A DNA stretch of 64,000 nt from Actinomadura meyerae (GTDB lineage Bacteria > Actinomycetota > Actinomycetes > Streptosporangiales > Streptosporangiaceae): positions 124,001-188,000 of the forward strand of contig NZ_FZOR01000006.1 in NCBI RefSeq assembly GCF_900188445.1, in the 5' to 3' direction. The translations under genes and the position numbers were made by a program. Below are positions 43,317-54,402 of the stretch, piece after piece (within the stretch, counting starts at the first letter, position 1; each line of letters starts with the position of its first letter). The notes under the pieces are model-generated. The model ran no database searches, was not told the DNA's origin, and was given only the letters and a program-made list of their open reading frames with translations.

Positions 43317-44540
43317 GTGAGCACAATCAGCCATCAGACGTACCCCTTCACACCGGGGGCCGAGGACAGGACCGACCTGCTCCTCATCGACGCCGACCCC
43401 TCCGACGTCCTCATGGTCGAGAAGATGCTCGCCGAGAGCGGCCTGGACGCCGTCATCGCCGTCGCGTCCGACCTCGCCGAGGCCCGCCGGTCGCTGACCC
43501 GCCGCACGCAGTGCATCCTCGTCGACCTGTCCACCCCCGGCATCGACCGGCTGGACGGGCTGCGCCAGGTGCTCGCGCTCTCCGAGACCGCCGCCGTGGT
43601 CGTGCTGACCGGCCTCGACGACGCCCACCTCGGCGTCCAGGCCGTCGCCGCCGGCGCCGAGGACTACCTCGTCAAGCAGGAGGTCGACGCGCCGCTGCTG
43701 GCCCGGGCGATCCGCTACGCGATCGAGCGCAAGCGCTCGGAGGAGACCGAGCGGCGGCTGGTCGAGGCCCGCATCCTCGGCCGCGAGAACGCCCGGCTGG
43801 AGCGCGGGCTGCTGCCCGTCCCGCTGATCGACGACCCGTCGCTGCGGCACCACACCCGCTACCGGCCCGGCCGGCGGCGCGCCCTGCTCGGCGGCGACTT
43901 CTACGACACCGTGCAGACCGAGGGCGGCGCCGTCCACCTGATGATCGGGGACGTGTGCGGGCACGGCCCGGACGAGGCGGCCCTCGGCGTCCAGCTCCGG
44001 ATGGCGTGGCGGACGCTCGTGCTCGCCGGGCACACCGGCGAGCAGCTGCTCGGCACCCTGGACACCGTCCTCGGGCACGAGCGGCGCAGCGAGGAGATCT
44101 TCACCACGCTGTGCATGATCACGATCGCGCCGTCCCGGCGGACCGCGCGGATGCACCTGGCCGGGCACCCGGCGCCGCTGCTGTTCCGCGGCACCCTCGG
44201 CGAGGACGGCGAGGTCGCGGCGCTGCCCGACTACGCGCACGGGCCGGCGCTCGGCCTGCTGCCGGGCGCCGAGTGGCCGACCACCGAGATCGACCTCGGC
44301 GACTCCTGGAGCCTGATGCTCTACACCGACGGCCTCATCGAGGGCCGGGTCGGCACCGGCTCGGACCGGCTCGGCACCGAGGGCCTGGTCGGGCTCGCGC
44401 GCAAGGCGCGCGCCCAGGGCGCCACCGGCCGCGCCCTGATCGACGACCTGGTCACCGAGGTCGAGCACCTCAACGGCGACGCCCTGACCGACGACCTCGC
44501 CGTGCTGCTGCTGTCCCGCCGGGGGCACGACGGCGCCTGA
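43317..44540 (+). CDS. Response regulator with PP2C (SpoIIE-type) phosphatase output
   Basis: This 407-residue two-domain protein starts with a receiver (DLLLIDADPSDV acidic pair, Asp in CILVDLSTPG, Thr in VVVLTGLDD, Lys in DYLVKQEVD). A coiled-coil linker (SEETERRLVEARILGRENARL) leads to a PP2C phosphatase (LGGDFYDTV, MIGDVCGHGPDEA, LMLYTDGLIEGR, LTDDLAVLLL; metal-binding Asp residues present). Such proteins dephosphorylate anti-anti-sigma factors in partner-switching cascades. No cognate histidine kinase is adjacent. GTG start with GGAAG six bases upstream. Confidence 0.9.
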   Translation: MSTISHQTYPFTPGAEDRTDLLLIDADPSDVLMVEKMLAESGLDAVIAVASDLAEARRSLTRRTQCILVDLSTPGIDRLDGLRQVLALSETAAVVVLTGLDDAHLGVQAVAAGAEDYLVKQEVDAPLLARAIRYAIERKRSEETERRLVEARILGRENARLERGLLPVPLIDDPSLRHHTRYRPGRRRALLGGDFYDTVQTEGGAVHLMIGDVCGHGPDEAALGVQLRMAWRTLVLAGHTGEQLLGTLDTVLGHERRSEEIFTTLCMITIAPSRRTARMHLAGHPAPLLFRGTLGEDGEVAALPDYAHGPALGLLPGAEWPTTEIDLGDSWSLMLYTDGLIEGRVGTGSDRLGTEGLVGLARKARAQGATGRALIDDLVTEVEHLNGDALTDDLAVLLLSRRGHDGA

Positions 44541-44606
44541 CCGCACGGTGTCCGAGGTTCCCGAGGTGCCTAACCACAAGCCGCTGACCTCGGTCAATGT
44601 CTTGTG

Positions 44607-44618
44607 GATCACGTGATC
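44607..44618 (+). promoter_or_regulatory. 12-bp perfect palindrome in the sdhC leader region
   Basis: GATCACGTGATC is a perfect dyad 20 bases before the Crp-like site. It may be a regulator box; the bound protein is unknown. Confidence 0.3.
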
Positions 44619-44637
44619 GGGGAGTTCCCGCATCCGC

Positions 44638-44653
44638 TGTGAGGTCACTCACC
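44638..44653 (+). promoter_or_regulatory. Crp-like site upstream of the first SDH operon
   Basis: TGTGA-GGTCAC-TCACC matches the Crp consensus TGTGA-N6-TCACA at nine of ten positions. A Crp-family gene lies 6 kb away at 50579-51277. Confidence 0.55.
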
Positions 44654-44736
44654 GGACGGACCGTCACGGAACGGCCACAACTCCCGTCCAGCGTGCGTCC
44701 ATAGCCTGCGGCTATCGCCATGAGTGCGCTGATGAC

Positions 44737-44765
44737 TTGGAACTATTCTCCGATCCGGACATAAC
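44737..44765 (+). promoter_or_regulatory. Putative promoter directly before sdhC
   Basis: TTGGAA (44737-44742), a 17-bp spacer and CATAAC (44760-44765) fit a sigma-70 promoter. The transcript would start near 44772, so GTG 44775 rather than 44766 could be the used, leaderless, start. Confidence 0.4.
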
Positions 44766-45464
44766 GTGCAGGTCGTGGCTATAGCGATACCTGCGATCTA
44801 CCGATCGACCGTCGGCAAGAAGGCCGTCATGGCGGTGACCGGCGGCATCCTCGTGCTGTACCTGGTCGCCCACATGATCGGCAACCTGAAGATCTTCATG
44901 GGCGCGGAGGACTTCAACCACTACGCGCACTGGCTGCGCACGATCGGTGAGCCCGCGGTACCGCGCCGGACCGTCCTGACCCTCATCGAGGTCGTGCTCG
45001 GCGTCTCGGTCGTCCTGCACATGTGGTCGGCGGTGTCGCTCGGCAAGCGCGCCGCCCACGCGCGCCCCGTGAAGTACCAGTCGAAGAAGAAGTCGAACGC
45101 GCAGGGCTACGCCGTCCGCACGATGCGGTACGGCGGCGTCATCATCGCCGTCTACATCATCTGGCACCTGCTGGACCTGACCTTCTTCGTCGTGAACCCC
45201 CAGGGCGCCGACGCCACCCCCTACGAGCGGATGGTCGCCGACTTCGACCCGTCCCGCTGGTACATCACCGTCTGGTACGTCGTCGCCGTCCTCCTCGTCG
45301 GCCTGCACCTCAACCACGGCATCTGGAGCGCGTTCCAGACGCTCGGGCTGCGCAGCCCGCGCAGCCACAACGCCCTGCGGGGCCTCGCCGCCACCGTCGC
45401 CGCGCTGGTCACGGCCGGCTTCGTCGCGGTCCCCGTCTCCATCACGTTCGGATGGGTGAGCTGA
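44766..45464 (+). CDS. sdhC: Succinate dehydrogenase cytochrome b subunit (Bacillus-type SdhC)
   Basis: The protein has 232 residues and five TM helices. Conserved His in [36 protein letters not shown] and [16 protein letters not shown] are the expected haem ligands of the b558-type two-haem subunit. It anchors SdhA/SdhB and passes electrons to menaquinone. It is the first of the sdhCAB operon, with sdhA starting two bases after its stop. The start may be GTG 44766 or 44775 (see promoter). Confidence 0.9.
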   Translation: MQVVAIAIPAIYRSTVGKKAVMAVTGGILVLYLVAHMIGNLKIFMGAEDFNHYAHWLRTIGEPAVPRRTVLTLIEVVLGVSVVLHMWSAVSLGKRAAHARPVKYQSKKKSNAQGYAVRTMRYGGVIIAVYIIWHLLDLTFFVVNPQGADATPYERMVADFDPSRWYITVWYVVAVLLVGLHLNHGIWSAFQTLGLRSPRSHNALRGLAATVAALVTAGFVAVPVSITFGWVS

Positions 45465-45466
45465 CC

Positions 45467-47404
<1,938 letters not shown>

Positions 47405-47424
47405 CAGAGGTCGGACAGGTAATC

Positions 47425-48177
47425 ATGAAGCTCACACTGCGCGTCTGGCGCCAGAGCGGCCCGCGGGACAAGGGCGGGATGGTCGAGTACAAGCTCGACG
47501 ACATCTCCCCCGACGCCTCGTTCCTGGAGATGCTGGACGTCCTCAACGAGAAGCTCATCGCCGAGGGCGAGGAGCCGGTCGCGTTCGACCACGACTGCCG
47601 CGAGGGCATCTGCGGGATGTGCTCGCTGGTCATCAACGGCACCCCGCACGGCCCGGAGCGGGCCACCACCACGTGCCAGCTCCACATGCGCAAGTTCAAG
47701 GACGGCGAGGTCATCGACGTCGAGCCGTGGCGCGCCAAGGCGTTCCCGGTGGTGAAGGACCTGGTCGTCGACCGGTCGGCGTTCGACCGGGTGATCCAGG
47801 CCGGCGGCTACATCACCGCGCCGACCGGCACCGCGCCCGAGGCGCACTCGACCCCGGTGCCGAAGCCGGACGCCGACCGCGCGTTCGAGGCCGCCGAGTG
47901 CATCGGCTGCGGCGCCTGCGTCGCGGCCTGCCCGAACGGGTCCGCCGCGCTGTTCCTCGGCGCCAAGATCACCCACCTGGGGCTGATGCCGCAGGGCCAG
48001 CCGGAGCGCTGGGACCGCGTCGTGTCCATGCTGGAGACCCACGACGAGGAGGGCTTCGGCGGCTGCACCAACACCGGCGAGTGCACCGCCGTCTGCCCGA
48101 AGGAGATCCCGCTGGACGTCATCGGGCGCCTCAACGGCGACTACCTGAAGGCGACCGCGGGCGGCAGGAAGCGCTGA
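47425..48177 (+). CDS. sdhB: Succinate dehydrogenase iron-sulfur subunit, Bacillus-type
   Basis: The 250-residue protein shows the 2Fe-2S motif [19 protein letters not shown], the 4Fe-4S motif [11 protein letters not shown], and later [20 protein letters not shown] for the remaining centre. It passes electrons from FAD to the membrane subunit. ATG 47425 is twenty bases after sdhA. A strong terminator (48221-48248) ends the operon. Confidence 0.95.
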   Translation: MKLTLRVWRQSGPRDKGGMVEYKLDDISPDASFLEMLDVLNEKLIAEGEEPVAFDHDCREGICGMCSLVINGTPHGPERATTTCQLHMRKFKDGEVIDVEPWRAKAFPVVKDLVVDRSAFDRVIQAGGYITAPTGTAPEAHSTPVPKPDADRAFEAAECIGCGACVAACPNGSAALFLGAKITHLGLMPQGQPERWDRVVSMLETHDEEGFGGCTNTGECTAVCPKEIPLDVIGRLNGDYLKATAGGRKR

Positions 48178-48220
48178 CGGCGGCCGGCACCCCCTGAACG
48201 CGGCCGGCACCCCTGAACTC

Positions 48221-48248
48221 GGCCCCGCCCGGAGTACCGGGCGGGGCC
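48221..48248 (+). terminator. Terminator of the sdhCAB operon
   Basis: GGCCCCGCCCGG (48221-48232) and its exact complement (48237-48248) form a 12-bp stem with an AGTA loop and GTTCT after it. A 20-bp direct repeat (GCGGCCGGCACCCC then TGAAC) lies between the sdhB stop and the hairpin. Confidence 0.85.
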
Positions 48249-48272
48249 GTTCTATTGCTCTAATGTGGCCAT

Positions 48273-49016
48273 ATGATCACATATGTTCCGTACCACCAGG
48301 ACGAACGGCTCCCGGACGTGTCCTTCCCCCTGGACGGGTTCGACCTGCTGACGGTGACCCCGGACCTTCCCGAGGGCGGCGTGTGGGAGCGCATCGCCGC
48401 GGTGTCCGAGCCGGTCGCCGCCGAGGTCGCGGGCCAGGTCGCCGGCGGCACCCGCCCGGCCGTCGTCTCCGGCGACTGCCTGGTCGCCGAGGGGGTCCTC
48501 GCCGGGGTGCAGCGGGCCGGTGTGGACGCGTCCGTCGTCTGGTACGACGCGCACGGCGACATCCACTCCATGGAGAGCTCCACCTCCGGCTACCTCGGCG
48601 GCATGCCGGTGCGGCAGATCATCGGCACCGACACCGAGCTGCTCGCCGGCCCGCTCGGGCTGAACCCGCTGCCGGAGGACCGCGTCGTCCTCGTGGACGC
48701 CCGCGACCTCGACCCGGCCGAGGCCGAGTTCCTCGCTTCGTCGCGGGTGCGGCGCTCCCCGGTGGACGATGTCGCCCTGCCCGAGGGGCCGCTGCTCCTG
48801 CACATCGACCTGGACGTCATCGACAAGGACGACCTTCCCGGGATGAAGTTCCCCGTGGGCGGCGGCCCGTCCGACGGCGCGGTGCTCGCGTCCATCCGCC
48901 GGATCATGGCGACCGGCCGGGTGGCCGCGCTGCACATCGCCTGCCCCTGGCACCTGCCGGAAGGCGATGACAACGCCGTCCGGGGCCGGATCCTGCGCGA
49001 CATCCTCACCTCCTGA
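48273..49016 (+). CDS. Arginase/agmatinase-family hydrolase
   Basis: This 247-residue ureohydrolase-fold protein has the Mn ligands in VVWYDAHGDIHS (DAHxD) and LLHIDLDVIDKDD (DxDxxD). The first ligand site, usually GGDH, reads SGDCLVAEG, with Cys where His is normally found. A shorter substrate loop than arginase suggests a distinct substrate. Function beyond 'arginase family' cannot be fixed. No ribosome site precedes the ATG. Confidence 0.8.
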   Translation: MITYVPYHQDERLPDVSFPLDGFDLLTVTPDLPEGGVWERIAAVSEPVAAEVAGQVAGGTRPAVVSGDCLVAEGVLAGVQRAGVDASVVWYDAHGDIHSMESSTSGYLGGMPVRQIIGTDTELLAGPLGLNPLPEDRVVLVDARDLDPAEAEFLASSRVRRSPVDDVALPEGPLLLHIDLDVIDKDDLPGMKFPVGGGPSDGAVLASIRRIMATGRVAALHIACPWHLPEGDDNAVRGRILRDILTS

Positions 49017-49040
49017 CCGCCCGCTCCTCTGGTAGCTTCG

Positions 49041-49085
49041 AAGCAGCAGTTTCTGCTTTGGAGATTCCTCTTCTCTGTCGAAGAG
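49041..49085 (+). promoter_or_regulatory. Two palindromes upstream of the marR gene
   Basis: AAGCAG (49041-49046) and CTGCTT (49053-49058) form one dyad; CTCTTC (49068-49073) and GAAGAG (49080-49085) form a second. Both have 6-bp perfect arms with six-base spacers. They are likely MarR-binding or autoregulation sites. Confidence 0.5.
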
Positions 49086-49104
49086 CCGAGTGAGGCGGGG
49101 AGCC

Positions 49105-49551
49105 ATGTCGACGGCGTCGGAGACCTACCGGCGGTACCTCAGCGCGGTCATGCTGCACGGCCACGCCAGCGCGCGGGCCTGCGACCTCGGCGCGACGGAC
49201 CTGTACGCGCTGAACATCCTCGACCTCGGCGGGGCGATGACGCCCGGCGAGCTGTCCGCCCGCACGGGCCTCACGACCGGGCCCACCACGCGGCTCATCG
49301 ACCGGCTGGAGCAGGCCGGGTACGTGCGGCGGGTCCCGGCGCCGGACGACCGCCGGAAGGTCATCGTCGAACCGGTCGGGGAACCGGCCGGCCTCGACCG
49401 GGCCATGGCGCCCGCCCGGCGGCGCATCGGCGAGATCATCGGCGGCTACGACGAGGCGCAGCGCGCGGTGCTCTTCGACTACTTCGAGCGGGCGGCGGCG
49501 GCCTTCCAGGAAGCGGCCGACGAGCTGCGCGACCAGCCCCTACCCGGCTAG
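49105..49551 (+). CDS. MarR-family transcriptional regulator
   Basis: At 148 residues it has a winged HTH (MTPGELSARTGLTTGPTTRLIDRLEQAGYVRRVPAPDDRRK segments) with the MarR wing and dimer helices at both ends. GGGGAG precedes the ATG. It ends two bases before the convergent LysR stop. The target is unknown; the divergent neighbours do not identify it. The palindromes at 49041-49085 suggest autoregulation. Confidence 0.88.
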   Translation: MSTASETYRRYLSAVMLHGHASARACDLGATDLYALNILDLGGAMTPGELSARTGLTTGPTTRLIDRLEQAGYVRRVPAPDDRRKVIVEPVGEPAGLDRAMAPARRRIGEIIGGYDEAQRAVLFDYFERAAAAFQEAADELRDQPLPG

Positions 49552-49553
49552 CC

Positions 49554-50534
49554 CTACCCGGCGTCGACCAGGTTCTCGACGCCCGCGGGAAGGGTCCCCG
49601 CCTCGGCGGCCTCCGCGAGGAACGCCTCCAGCGTCTCCTGGAAGGCGCGGGCGGCATGGGTGAGCTCGACGTCCTTGCGGTGGGCGAGCGCGATGGTGCG
49701 CAGCAGGCCCGGACCGTGCCGGCCCCGGCGCGCCTCGTCGTCGGCCAGGACGAGCGGCGTCCCGCGCAGGCCGGGACGCCCGGCGAGGACCATGCTCGGG
49801 ACCACCGCGACGCCGAGGCCGACCTCGACGAAGCGCAGCACGGCGTCCATCTCGCCGCCCTCGACCGCGAACTTCGGCTCGAACCCCGCCGCCCGGCACG
49901 CGCTGATCGTCGCCTCCCGCAGGTCGTACCCGGGGCGGAACATCACCAGCGGGCGGTTCCGCAGGTCCTCGATGCGCAGGTAGGAGCGGCGCGGCAGCTG
50001 CGCGGGCGTCCCGGGCCCCGCCGGGGACGCCACCACCAGGTACTCGCGCAGGATCGGGGTCGTGTCCAGCGGCGGGTCGCCCTGGAGCGGGAGGATGACG
50101 AGGGCCAGGTCCAGGGAGCCGCGCGTCAGCTCCCGGACGAGGTCGCGGGAACCGCCCTCCTCGACGATGAGCTGGATGCCCGGGTACATGTCGTGGAAGC
50201 GGCGCAGGACGTCCGCCAGCAGGCCCGCGCACAGGGACGGCGTGGCGCCGAGCCGCACCCGGCCCCGCCTGAGGCCGGCGAGTTCCTGCACCTCCAGGCG
50301 CGCCGTGTCGACGTCCGCGAGGATGCGCTTGGCCAGGGGCAGCAGCGCCTCACCTGCCGGCGTGAGGGTGATGTTGCCGCGCGCGCGCCGGAACAGGGAG
50401 ACGTTCAGCTCGCTCTCCAGCGCCCGGATCTGCTTGGACAGCGACGGCTGCGCCACCCGCAGGATCTCCGCGGCCTGCGTGAAGTGGCGCACCTCCGCGA
50501 CCGCGACGAAGTAGGCGAGCTGCTGCAACTGCAT
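49554..50534 (-). CDS. LysR-family transcriptional regulator
   Basis: At 326 residues it has an N-terminal LysR HTH (MQLQQLAYFVAVAEVRHFTQ, AAEILRVAQPSLSKQIRALE) and a periplasmic-binding-like effector domain (VRLGATPSLCAGLLADVLRRF, VGLGVAVVPSMV). The ATG lies 44 bases after the Crp gene, so crp-lysR may be one transcript. LysR proteins often control adjacent respiratory or catabolic genes; the SDH operons are candidates. Confidence 0.9.
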   Translation of the reverse strand: MQLQQLAYFVAVAEVRHFTQAAEILRVAQPSLSKQIRALESELNVSLFRRARGNITLTPAGEALLPLAKRILADVDTARLEVQELAGLRRGRVRLGATPSLCAGLLADVLRRFHDMYPGIQLIVEEGGSRDLVRELTRGSLDLALVILPLQGDPPLDTTPILREYLVVASPAGPGTPAQLPRRSYLRIEDLRNRPLVMFRPGYDLREATISACRAAGFEPKFAVEGGEMDAVLRFVEVGLGVAVVPSMVLAGRPGLRGTPLVLADDEARRGRHGPGLLRTIALAHRKDVELTHAARAFQETLEAFLAEAAEAGTLPAGVENLVDAG

Positions 50535-50578
50535 CCTGCACAGAGTAGGGCCAGCGCGTCCGGGCCCCGCGACCCGGG

Positions 50579-51277
50579 TTACCGCGCGTGGCGGCGGAGC
50601 GCCTGGAGGTCGTGGACGATCAGCCGCCGCCGGCCCGTCTCGATCCAGCCGTGCCGGCGCAGCGTGCGCAGCGCCTTGCTCACCGCCTCGCGGGACGCGC
50701 CGACCCAACCCGCCAGCTCCTCCTGCGACAGGTTCAGCGTGATGCGCACGCTCTCCCCGCCCGTCCCGGTCTCGCCACGGGGGACGTACGGGACACCGAA
50801 CCGCTCCGCCAGCTCGACCAGCCGCTGCGCGACCCGCCCGGTCGCGTCGAACATCCCGAACTCGACGCGCTTGCGGTCGGCGTCGCGCCACCGCTGGCAC
50901 AGCATCCGCATGATGAGGATCGAGACGCGGCCGTGCGCCTGCAGGAACGCCATGAACTCGTCGGCGCCGATCGCGAGGGCCTGGACCGGCTCCAGCGCGG
51001 CCACCGACGCCGAGCGCGGCAGCCCGTCGATGGCGGCGACCTCGCCGAGCAGCGCGCCCGGCCCGCGCACCGCGAGCAGCGCCTCCCCGCCCTGCTCCCG
51101 GTAGGAGAACGCCTTCACCCGGCCCCGCAGCAGGACCGCGACCCAGCCGGGCTGCTCCCCTTCGGAGAAGAGCGTGTCGCCCCGCTCGAAGTCGCGGACG
51201 CGGGCGCGCGCTTCCAGGTCCGCGCGCTCCGCCGGGGTGAGATCGGCGAGGAACGAGCCCGGTTCGAGAGGGGTCAC
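50579..51277 (-). CDS. Crp/Fnr-family regulator (cAMP-receptor-like)
   Basis: The 232-residue protein has a cyclic-nucleotide-binding domain (FERGDTLFSEGEQPGWVAVLL, GPGALLGEVAAIDGLPRSASV with the Arg-Ser phosphate-binding cassette) and a Crp-type winged HTH. The recognition helix, GASREAVSKALRTL, has Arg-Glu-x-Val-x-Lys, as in mycobacterial Crp, which reads TGTGA half-sites. Crp-like boxes occur before both SDH operons in this window. GTG start at 51277. Confidence 0.92.
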   Translation of the reverse strand: MTPLEPGSFLADLTPAERADLEARARVRDFERGDTLFSEGEQPGWVAVLLRGRVKAFSYREQGGEALLAVRGPGALLGEVAAIDGLPRSASVAALEPVQALAIGADEFMAFLQAHGRVSILIMRMLCQRWRDADRKRVEFGMFDATGRVAQRLVELAERFGVPYVPRGETGTGGESVRITLNLSQEELAGWVGASREAVSKALRTLRRHGWIETGRRRLIVHDLQALRRHAR

Positions 51278-51620
51278 GCCACAACGCTAAAGGGATCCGG
51301 CGGCGCCCGCCCCCCGTGCGGGAATCACGGTTCAATCACGCGCTCTGTGCACTATTCCCTACTCCGGTGGCCGGATGTGCGCCAGTGTTGGTTCCGGCGT
51401 GCGCGACCGGAGGGCCGTAGCGGCGTCCACGGCGTCCACGGGGAACGGCGGGACGGCGGGCGGCGTTCCGGGGGCACGCCGCCCGCCGAACCTCGGGAGC
51501 GCCGCATGCCAGAGCGCCGCACCCAGGGTGGGGGACGGCGGAAACGCGAACGCCCCCCGTCGCGCGGGGCGGCGGGGGACGTTCGCGAGAGACCGGACGC
51601 GGGGCGTCCGCGGGCCTCGC
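51278..51620. other. 343-bp region between crp and the second SDH operon, two strong hairpins
   Basis: I see no gene. A perfect 12-bp stem (51455-51466 with 51476-51487) and the SDH terminator hairpin (51545-51587) are the notable features. The crp promoter must also lie here, near 51278-51360. Confidence 0.6.
51545..51587 (-). terminator. Terminator after the second SDH operon
   Basis: Arms 51545-51559 and 51573-51587 pair at 14 of 15 positions around a 13-base loop, 34 bases after the sdhB stop. Confidence 0.7.
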
Positions 51621-52391
51621 TCAGGCGGACGGGGTGTCCTGCCCCTTCTTCACGATGCCGAGCTTGCTGCCGAGCCACACCACCGGGTCGTACCTGCGGC
51701 CGACGACCCGCTCCTTCATCGGGATCAGCGCGTTGTCGGTGATCTTGATGTGCTCGGGGCAGACCTCGGTGCAGCACTTGGTGATGTTGCAGAAGCCGAG
51801 GCCGTGGTCCTCCTGCGCGATGTTGCGCCGGTCGGCCTGGTCCGCCGGGTGCATCTCCAGCTCCCCGATCCGCATCAGGAAGCGCGGGCCGGCGAAGCTC
51901 TCCTTGTTCTCCTCATGGTCGCGGATGACGTGGCAGACGTTCTGGCACAGGAAGCACTCGATGCACTTGCGGAACTCCTGCGAGCGCTCCACGTCCACCT
52001 GCTGCATGCGCAGCTCGCCGGGCTTCGCGTCGCCCGGATCGAACGAGGGGATCTGCCGCGCCTTCTCGTAGTTGAACGAGACGTCCGTGACCAGGTCGCG
52101 GATGACGGGGAAGGTGCGGATCGGGGTGACGGTGATCGTCTCGTCCGGGTCGAAGGTCGACATCCGCGTCATGCACAGCAGCTTCGGCATGCCGTTGATC
52201 TCGGCCGAGCAGGAGCCGCACTTGCCCGCCTTGCAGTTCCACCGGACGGCGAGGTCGGGCGCCTGCGTGGCCTGCAGCCGGTGGATGATGTCGAGGACGA
52301 CCTCGCCCTCGTTCACCTCGACCGTGTAGTCGGTGAGCTCGCCGGAGCCGTCGTCGCCGCGCCAGACCCGGAACTTGGCCTCGTAGCTCAT
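51621..52391 (-). CDS. sdhB: Succinate dehydrogenase iron-sulfur subunit, mycobacterial Sdh1-type
   Basis: At 256 residues it has the 2Fe-2S motif CKAGKCGSCSAEINGMP followed by LLC, the 4Fe-4S motif CIECFLCQNVC and the 3Fe-4S/4Fe-4S motif CNITKCCTEVCPEHI. The order and spacing fit the Rv0247c-type SdhB. Its ATG overlaps the flavoprotein stop (ATGA, 52388-52391). It is the last gene of the second SDH operon. Confidence 0.93.
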   Translation of the reverse strand: MSYEAKFRVWRGDDGSGELTDYTVEVNEGEVVLDIIHRLQATQAPDLAVRWNCKAGKCGSCSAEINGMPKLLCMTRMSTFDPDETITVTPIRTFPVIRDLVTDVSFNYEKARQIPSFDPGDAKPGELRMQQVDVERSQEFRKCIECFLCQNVCHVIRDHEENKESFAGPRFLMRIGELEMHPADQADRRNIAQEDHGLGFCNITKCCTEVCPEHIKITDNALIPMKERVVGRRYDPVVWLGSKLGIVKKGQDTPSA

Positions 52392-54391
52392 CGGTCGTCC
52401 TCCTCGTCCTCCGCGGCGCCGGCGGCGGTCGCGCCCGACCCGGCGGCGGCCTCCGCCCGCTCCGTCGCGACCTCCTCGGCCAGCCCCTTCGGCAGCTCCT
52501 CGGCGGTCAGGTACTTCTTCAGCTCGTCGTTGTCGAACAGCTCGAGCAGGTCCTCGCGCATCGGCGTGAGCGGCTGGCGGGTCAGCTCGACGTGCGGGGC
52601 GGACGGGTCGCCGGCCAGCGAGCAGACCAGGTTGATCTTCCGCCACTCCGCCGACATCTGCGGGTAGTCGTCGCGGGTGTGGCCGCCGCGGCTCTCCTGC
52701 CGCTCCAGCGCCGCCTTCGCGACCGCCTCCGACACCAGCAGCATGTTGCGCAGGTCGAGCGCGAGGTGCCAGCCCGGGTGGTAGCCGCGGCCGTCGTTGA
52801 CCGCGACCGGCTCCACGCTGACGTTCGCGACCCGCTCGCGGAGCTTGCCGAGGGCCTCGATGGCCTGCTTCAGCTCCTCTTCCTTGCGGATGATGCCGAC
52901 GAGCTCGTTCATCGTCTGCTGCAGCTCGGCGTGCACGGCGTACGGGTTCTCGCCGCCCTCGCGCTCGAACGGGGCGAGCGCCTCCGCCGTGGCCGCCTCG
53001 ACCTCCGCGTCCGGGACGGCGGGGCGCGCGGGCAGCGCGTCGATGTACTCGGCCGCGCCGAGGCCGGCGCGGCGGCCGAACACCAGCAGGTCCGACAGCG
53101 AGTTGCCGCCGAGCCGGTTCGAGCCGTGCATGCCGCCGGACACCTCGCCCGCCGCGAACAGGCCGGGCACCTTCGCCGCGCCGGTGTCGGGGTCGACCTC
53201 GACACCGCCCATGACGTAGTGGCAGGTCGGGCCGACCTCCATCGGCTCCTTGGTGATGTCGACGTCCGCCAGCTCCTTGAACTGGTGGTACATCGACGGC
53301 AGCCGCTTGACGATCTCGGCGGCGCCGCCCGGCATCCGGTCGACGACGGTGAGGAAGACGCCGCCGTGCGGCGATCCCCGGCCCGCCTTGACCTCGGAGT
53401 TGATCGCGCGGGCGACCTCGTCGCGGGGCAGCAGCTCAGGGGGCCGCTTGTTGTTGTCGGGGTCGTCGTACCAGCGGTCGCCCTCCTCCTCGGTGGTGGC
53501 GTACTGGTCCTTGAAGACCTCCGGGATGTAGTCGAACATGAACCGCTTGCCCTCGCTGTTGCGCAGGACGCCGCGGTCGCCGCGGACCGACTCGGTCACG
53601 AGGATGCCCTTGACGGAGGGCGGCCAGACCATCCCGGTCGGGTGGAACTGCACGAACTCCATGTTCAGCAGCGTCCCGCCGGCGAGCAGCGCCAGCGCGT
53701 GCCCGTCCCCGGTGTACTCCCAGGAGTTGGACGTGACCTTGAACGCCTTGCCGATGCCGCCGGTCGCCAGCACCACCGCGGGCGCCTCGAACACCACGAA
53801 CTTGCCCGTCTCGCGGACGTAGCCGAACGCGCCGCAGATCTTGCCGTCGGCGTCCTTCAGCAGCCGGGTGACCGTGGTCTCGGCCCACACCTTGAGCTTG
53901 GCCTCGTAGTCGCCGTACTCGGCCTTGTCCTCCTGCTGGAGGGCGACGATCTTCTGCTGGGCGGTGCGGATCAGCTCCAGGCCGGTCCGGTCGCCGACGT
54001 GCGCCAGCCGCGGGTACTCGTGCCCGCCGAAGTTGCGCTGGCTGATCTTGCCGTCCTTGGTGCGGTCGAACAGCGCGCCCCACAGCTCCAGCTCCCAGAT
54101 CCGCTCCGGGGCCTCCTTGGCGTGCAGCTCCGCCATCCGCCAGCTGTTCATGAACTTGCCGCCGCGCATGGTGTCGCGGAAGTGGACCATCCAGTTGTCG
54201 TTGGCGTTGACGTTGCCCATCGCGGCGGCGGCGCCGCCCTCGGCCATCACCGTGTGGGCCTTGCCGAACAGCGACTTGGAGATGATCGCGGTCTTCTTGC
54301 CCTGGAGGCGCGCCTCGATCGCCGCGCGCAGCCCGGCGCCGCCGGCGCCGATCACCACGACGTCGTACGAGTGCCTCTCGATCTCAGTCAT
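52388..54391 (-). CDS. sdhA: Succinate dehydrogenase flavoprotein, mycobacterial Sdh1-type
   Basis: The 667-residue flavoprotein has a Rossmann FAD motif (VVVIGAGGAGLRAAIEARL) and a flavin-attachment His46 in KAHTVMAEGGAA. FVQFHPTGMVWPP, GSNRLGGNSLSDL and HYVMGGVEVD mark the catalytic centre. A charged Ala-rich C-terminus follows. It is closest in layout to Rv0248c. It oxidises succinate and feeds the iron-sulfur subunit. Confidence 0.95.
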   Translation of the reverse strand: MTEIERHSYDVVVIGAGGAGLRAAIEARLQGKKTAIISKSLFGKAHTVMAEGGAAAAMGNVNANDNWMVHFRDTMRGGKFMNSWRMAELHAKEAPERIWELELWGALFDRTKDGKISQRNFGGHEYPRLAHVGDRTGLELIRTAQQKIVALQQEDKAEYGDYEAKLKVWAETTVTRLLKDADGKICGAFGYVRETGKFVVFEAPAVVLATGGIGKAFKVTSNSWEYTGDGHALALLAGGTLLNMEFVQFHPTGMVWPPSVKGILVTESVRGDRGVLRNSEGKRFMFDYIPEVFKDQYATTEEEGDRWYDDPDNNKRPPELLPRDEVARAINSEVKAGRGSPHGGVFLTVVDRMPGGAAEIVKRLPSMYHQFKELADVDITKEPMEVGPTCHYVMGGVEVDPDTGAAKVPGLFAAGEVSGGMHGSNRLGGNSLSDLLVFGRRAGLGAAEYIDALPARPAVPDAEVEAATAEALAPFEREGGENPYAVHAELQQTMNELVGIIRKEEELKQAIEALGKLRERVANVSVEPVAVNDGRGYHPGWHLALDLRNMLLVSEAVAKAALERQESRGGHTRDDYPQMSAEWRKINLVCSLAGDPSAPHVELTRQPLTPMREDLLELFDNDELKKYLTAEELPKGLAEEVATERAEAAAGSGATAAGAAEDEEDDR

Positions 54392-54402
54392 GTCCCTTGG
54401 CC

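Noticed and set aside
48267..48283. CATATGATCACATATG at the start of the arginase gene as an operator
   Set aside because: Each half is a self-palindrome but the whole is not an inverted repeat. It also overlaps coding sequence.
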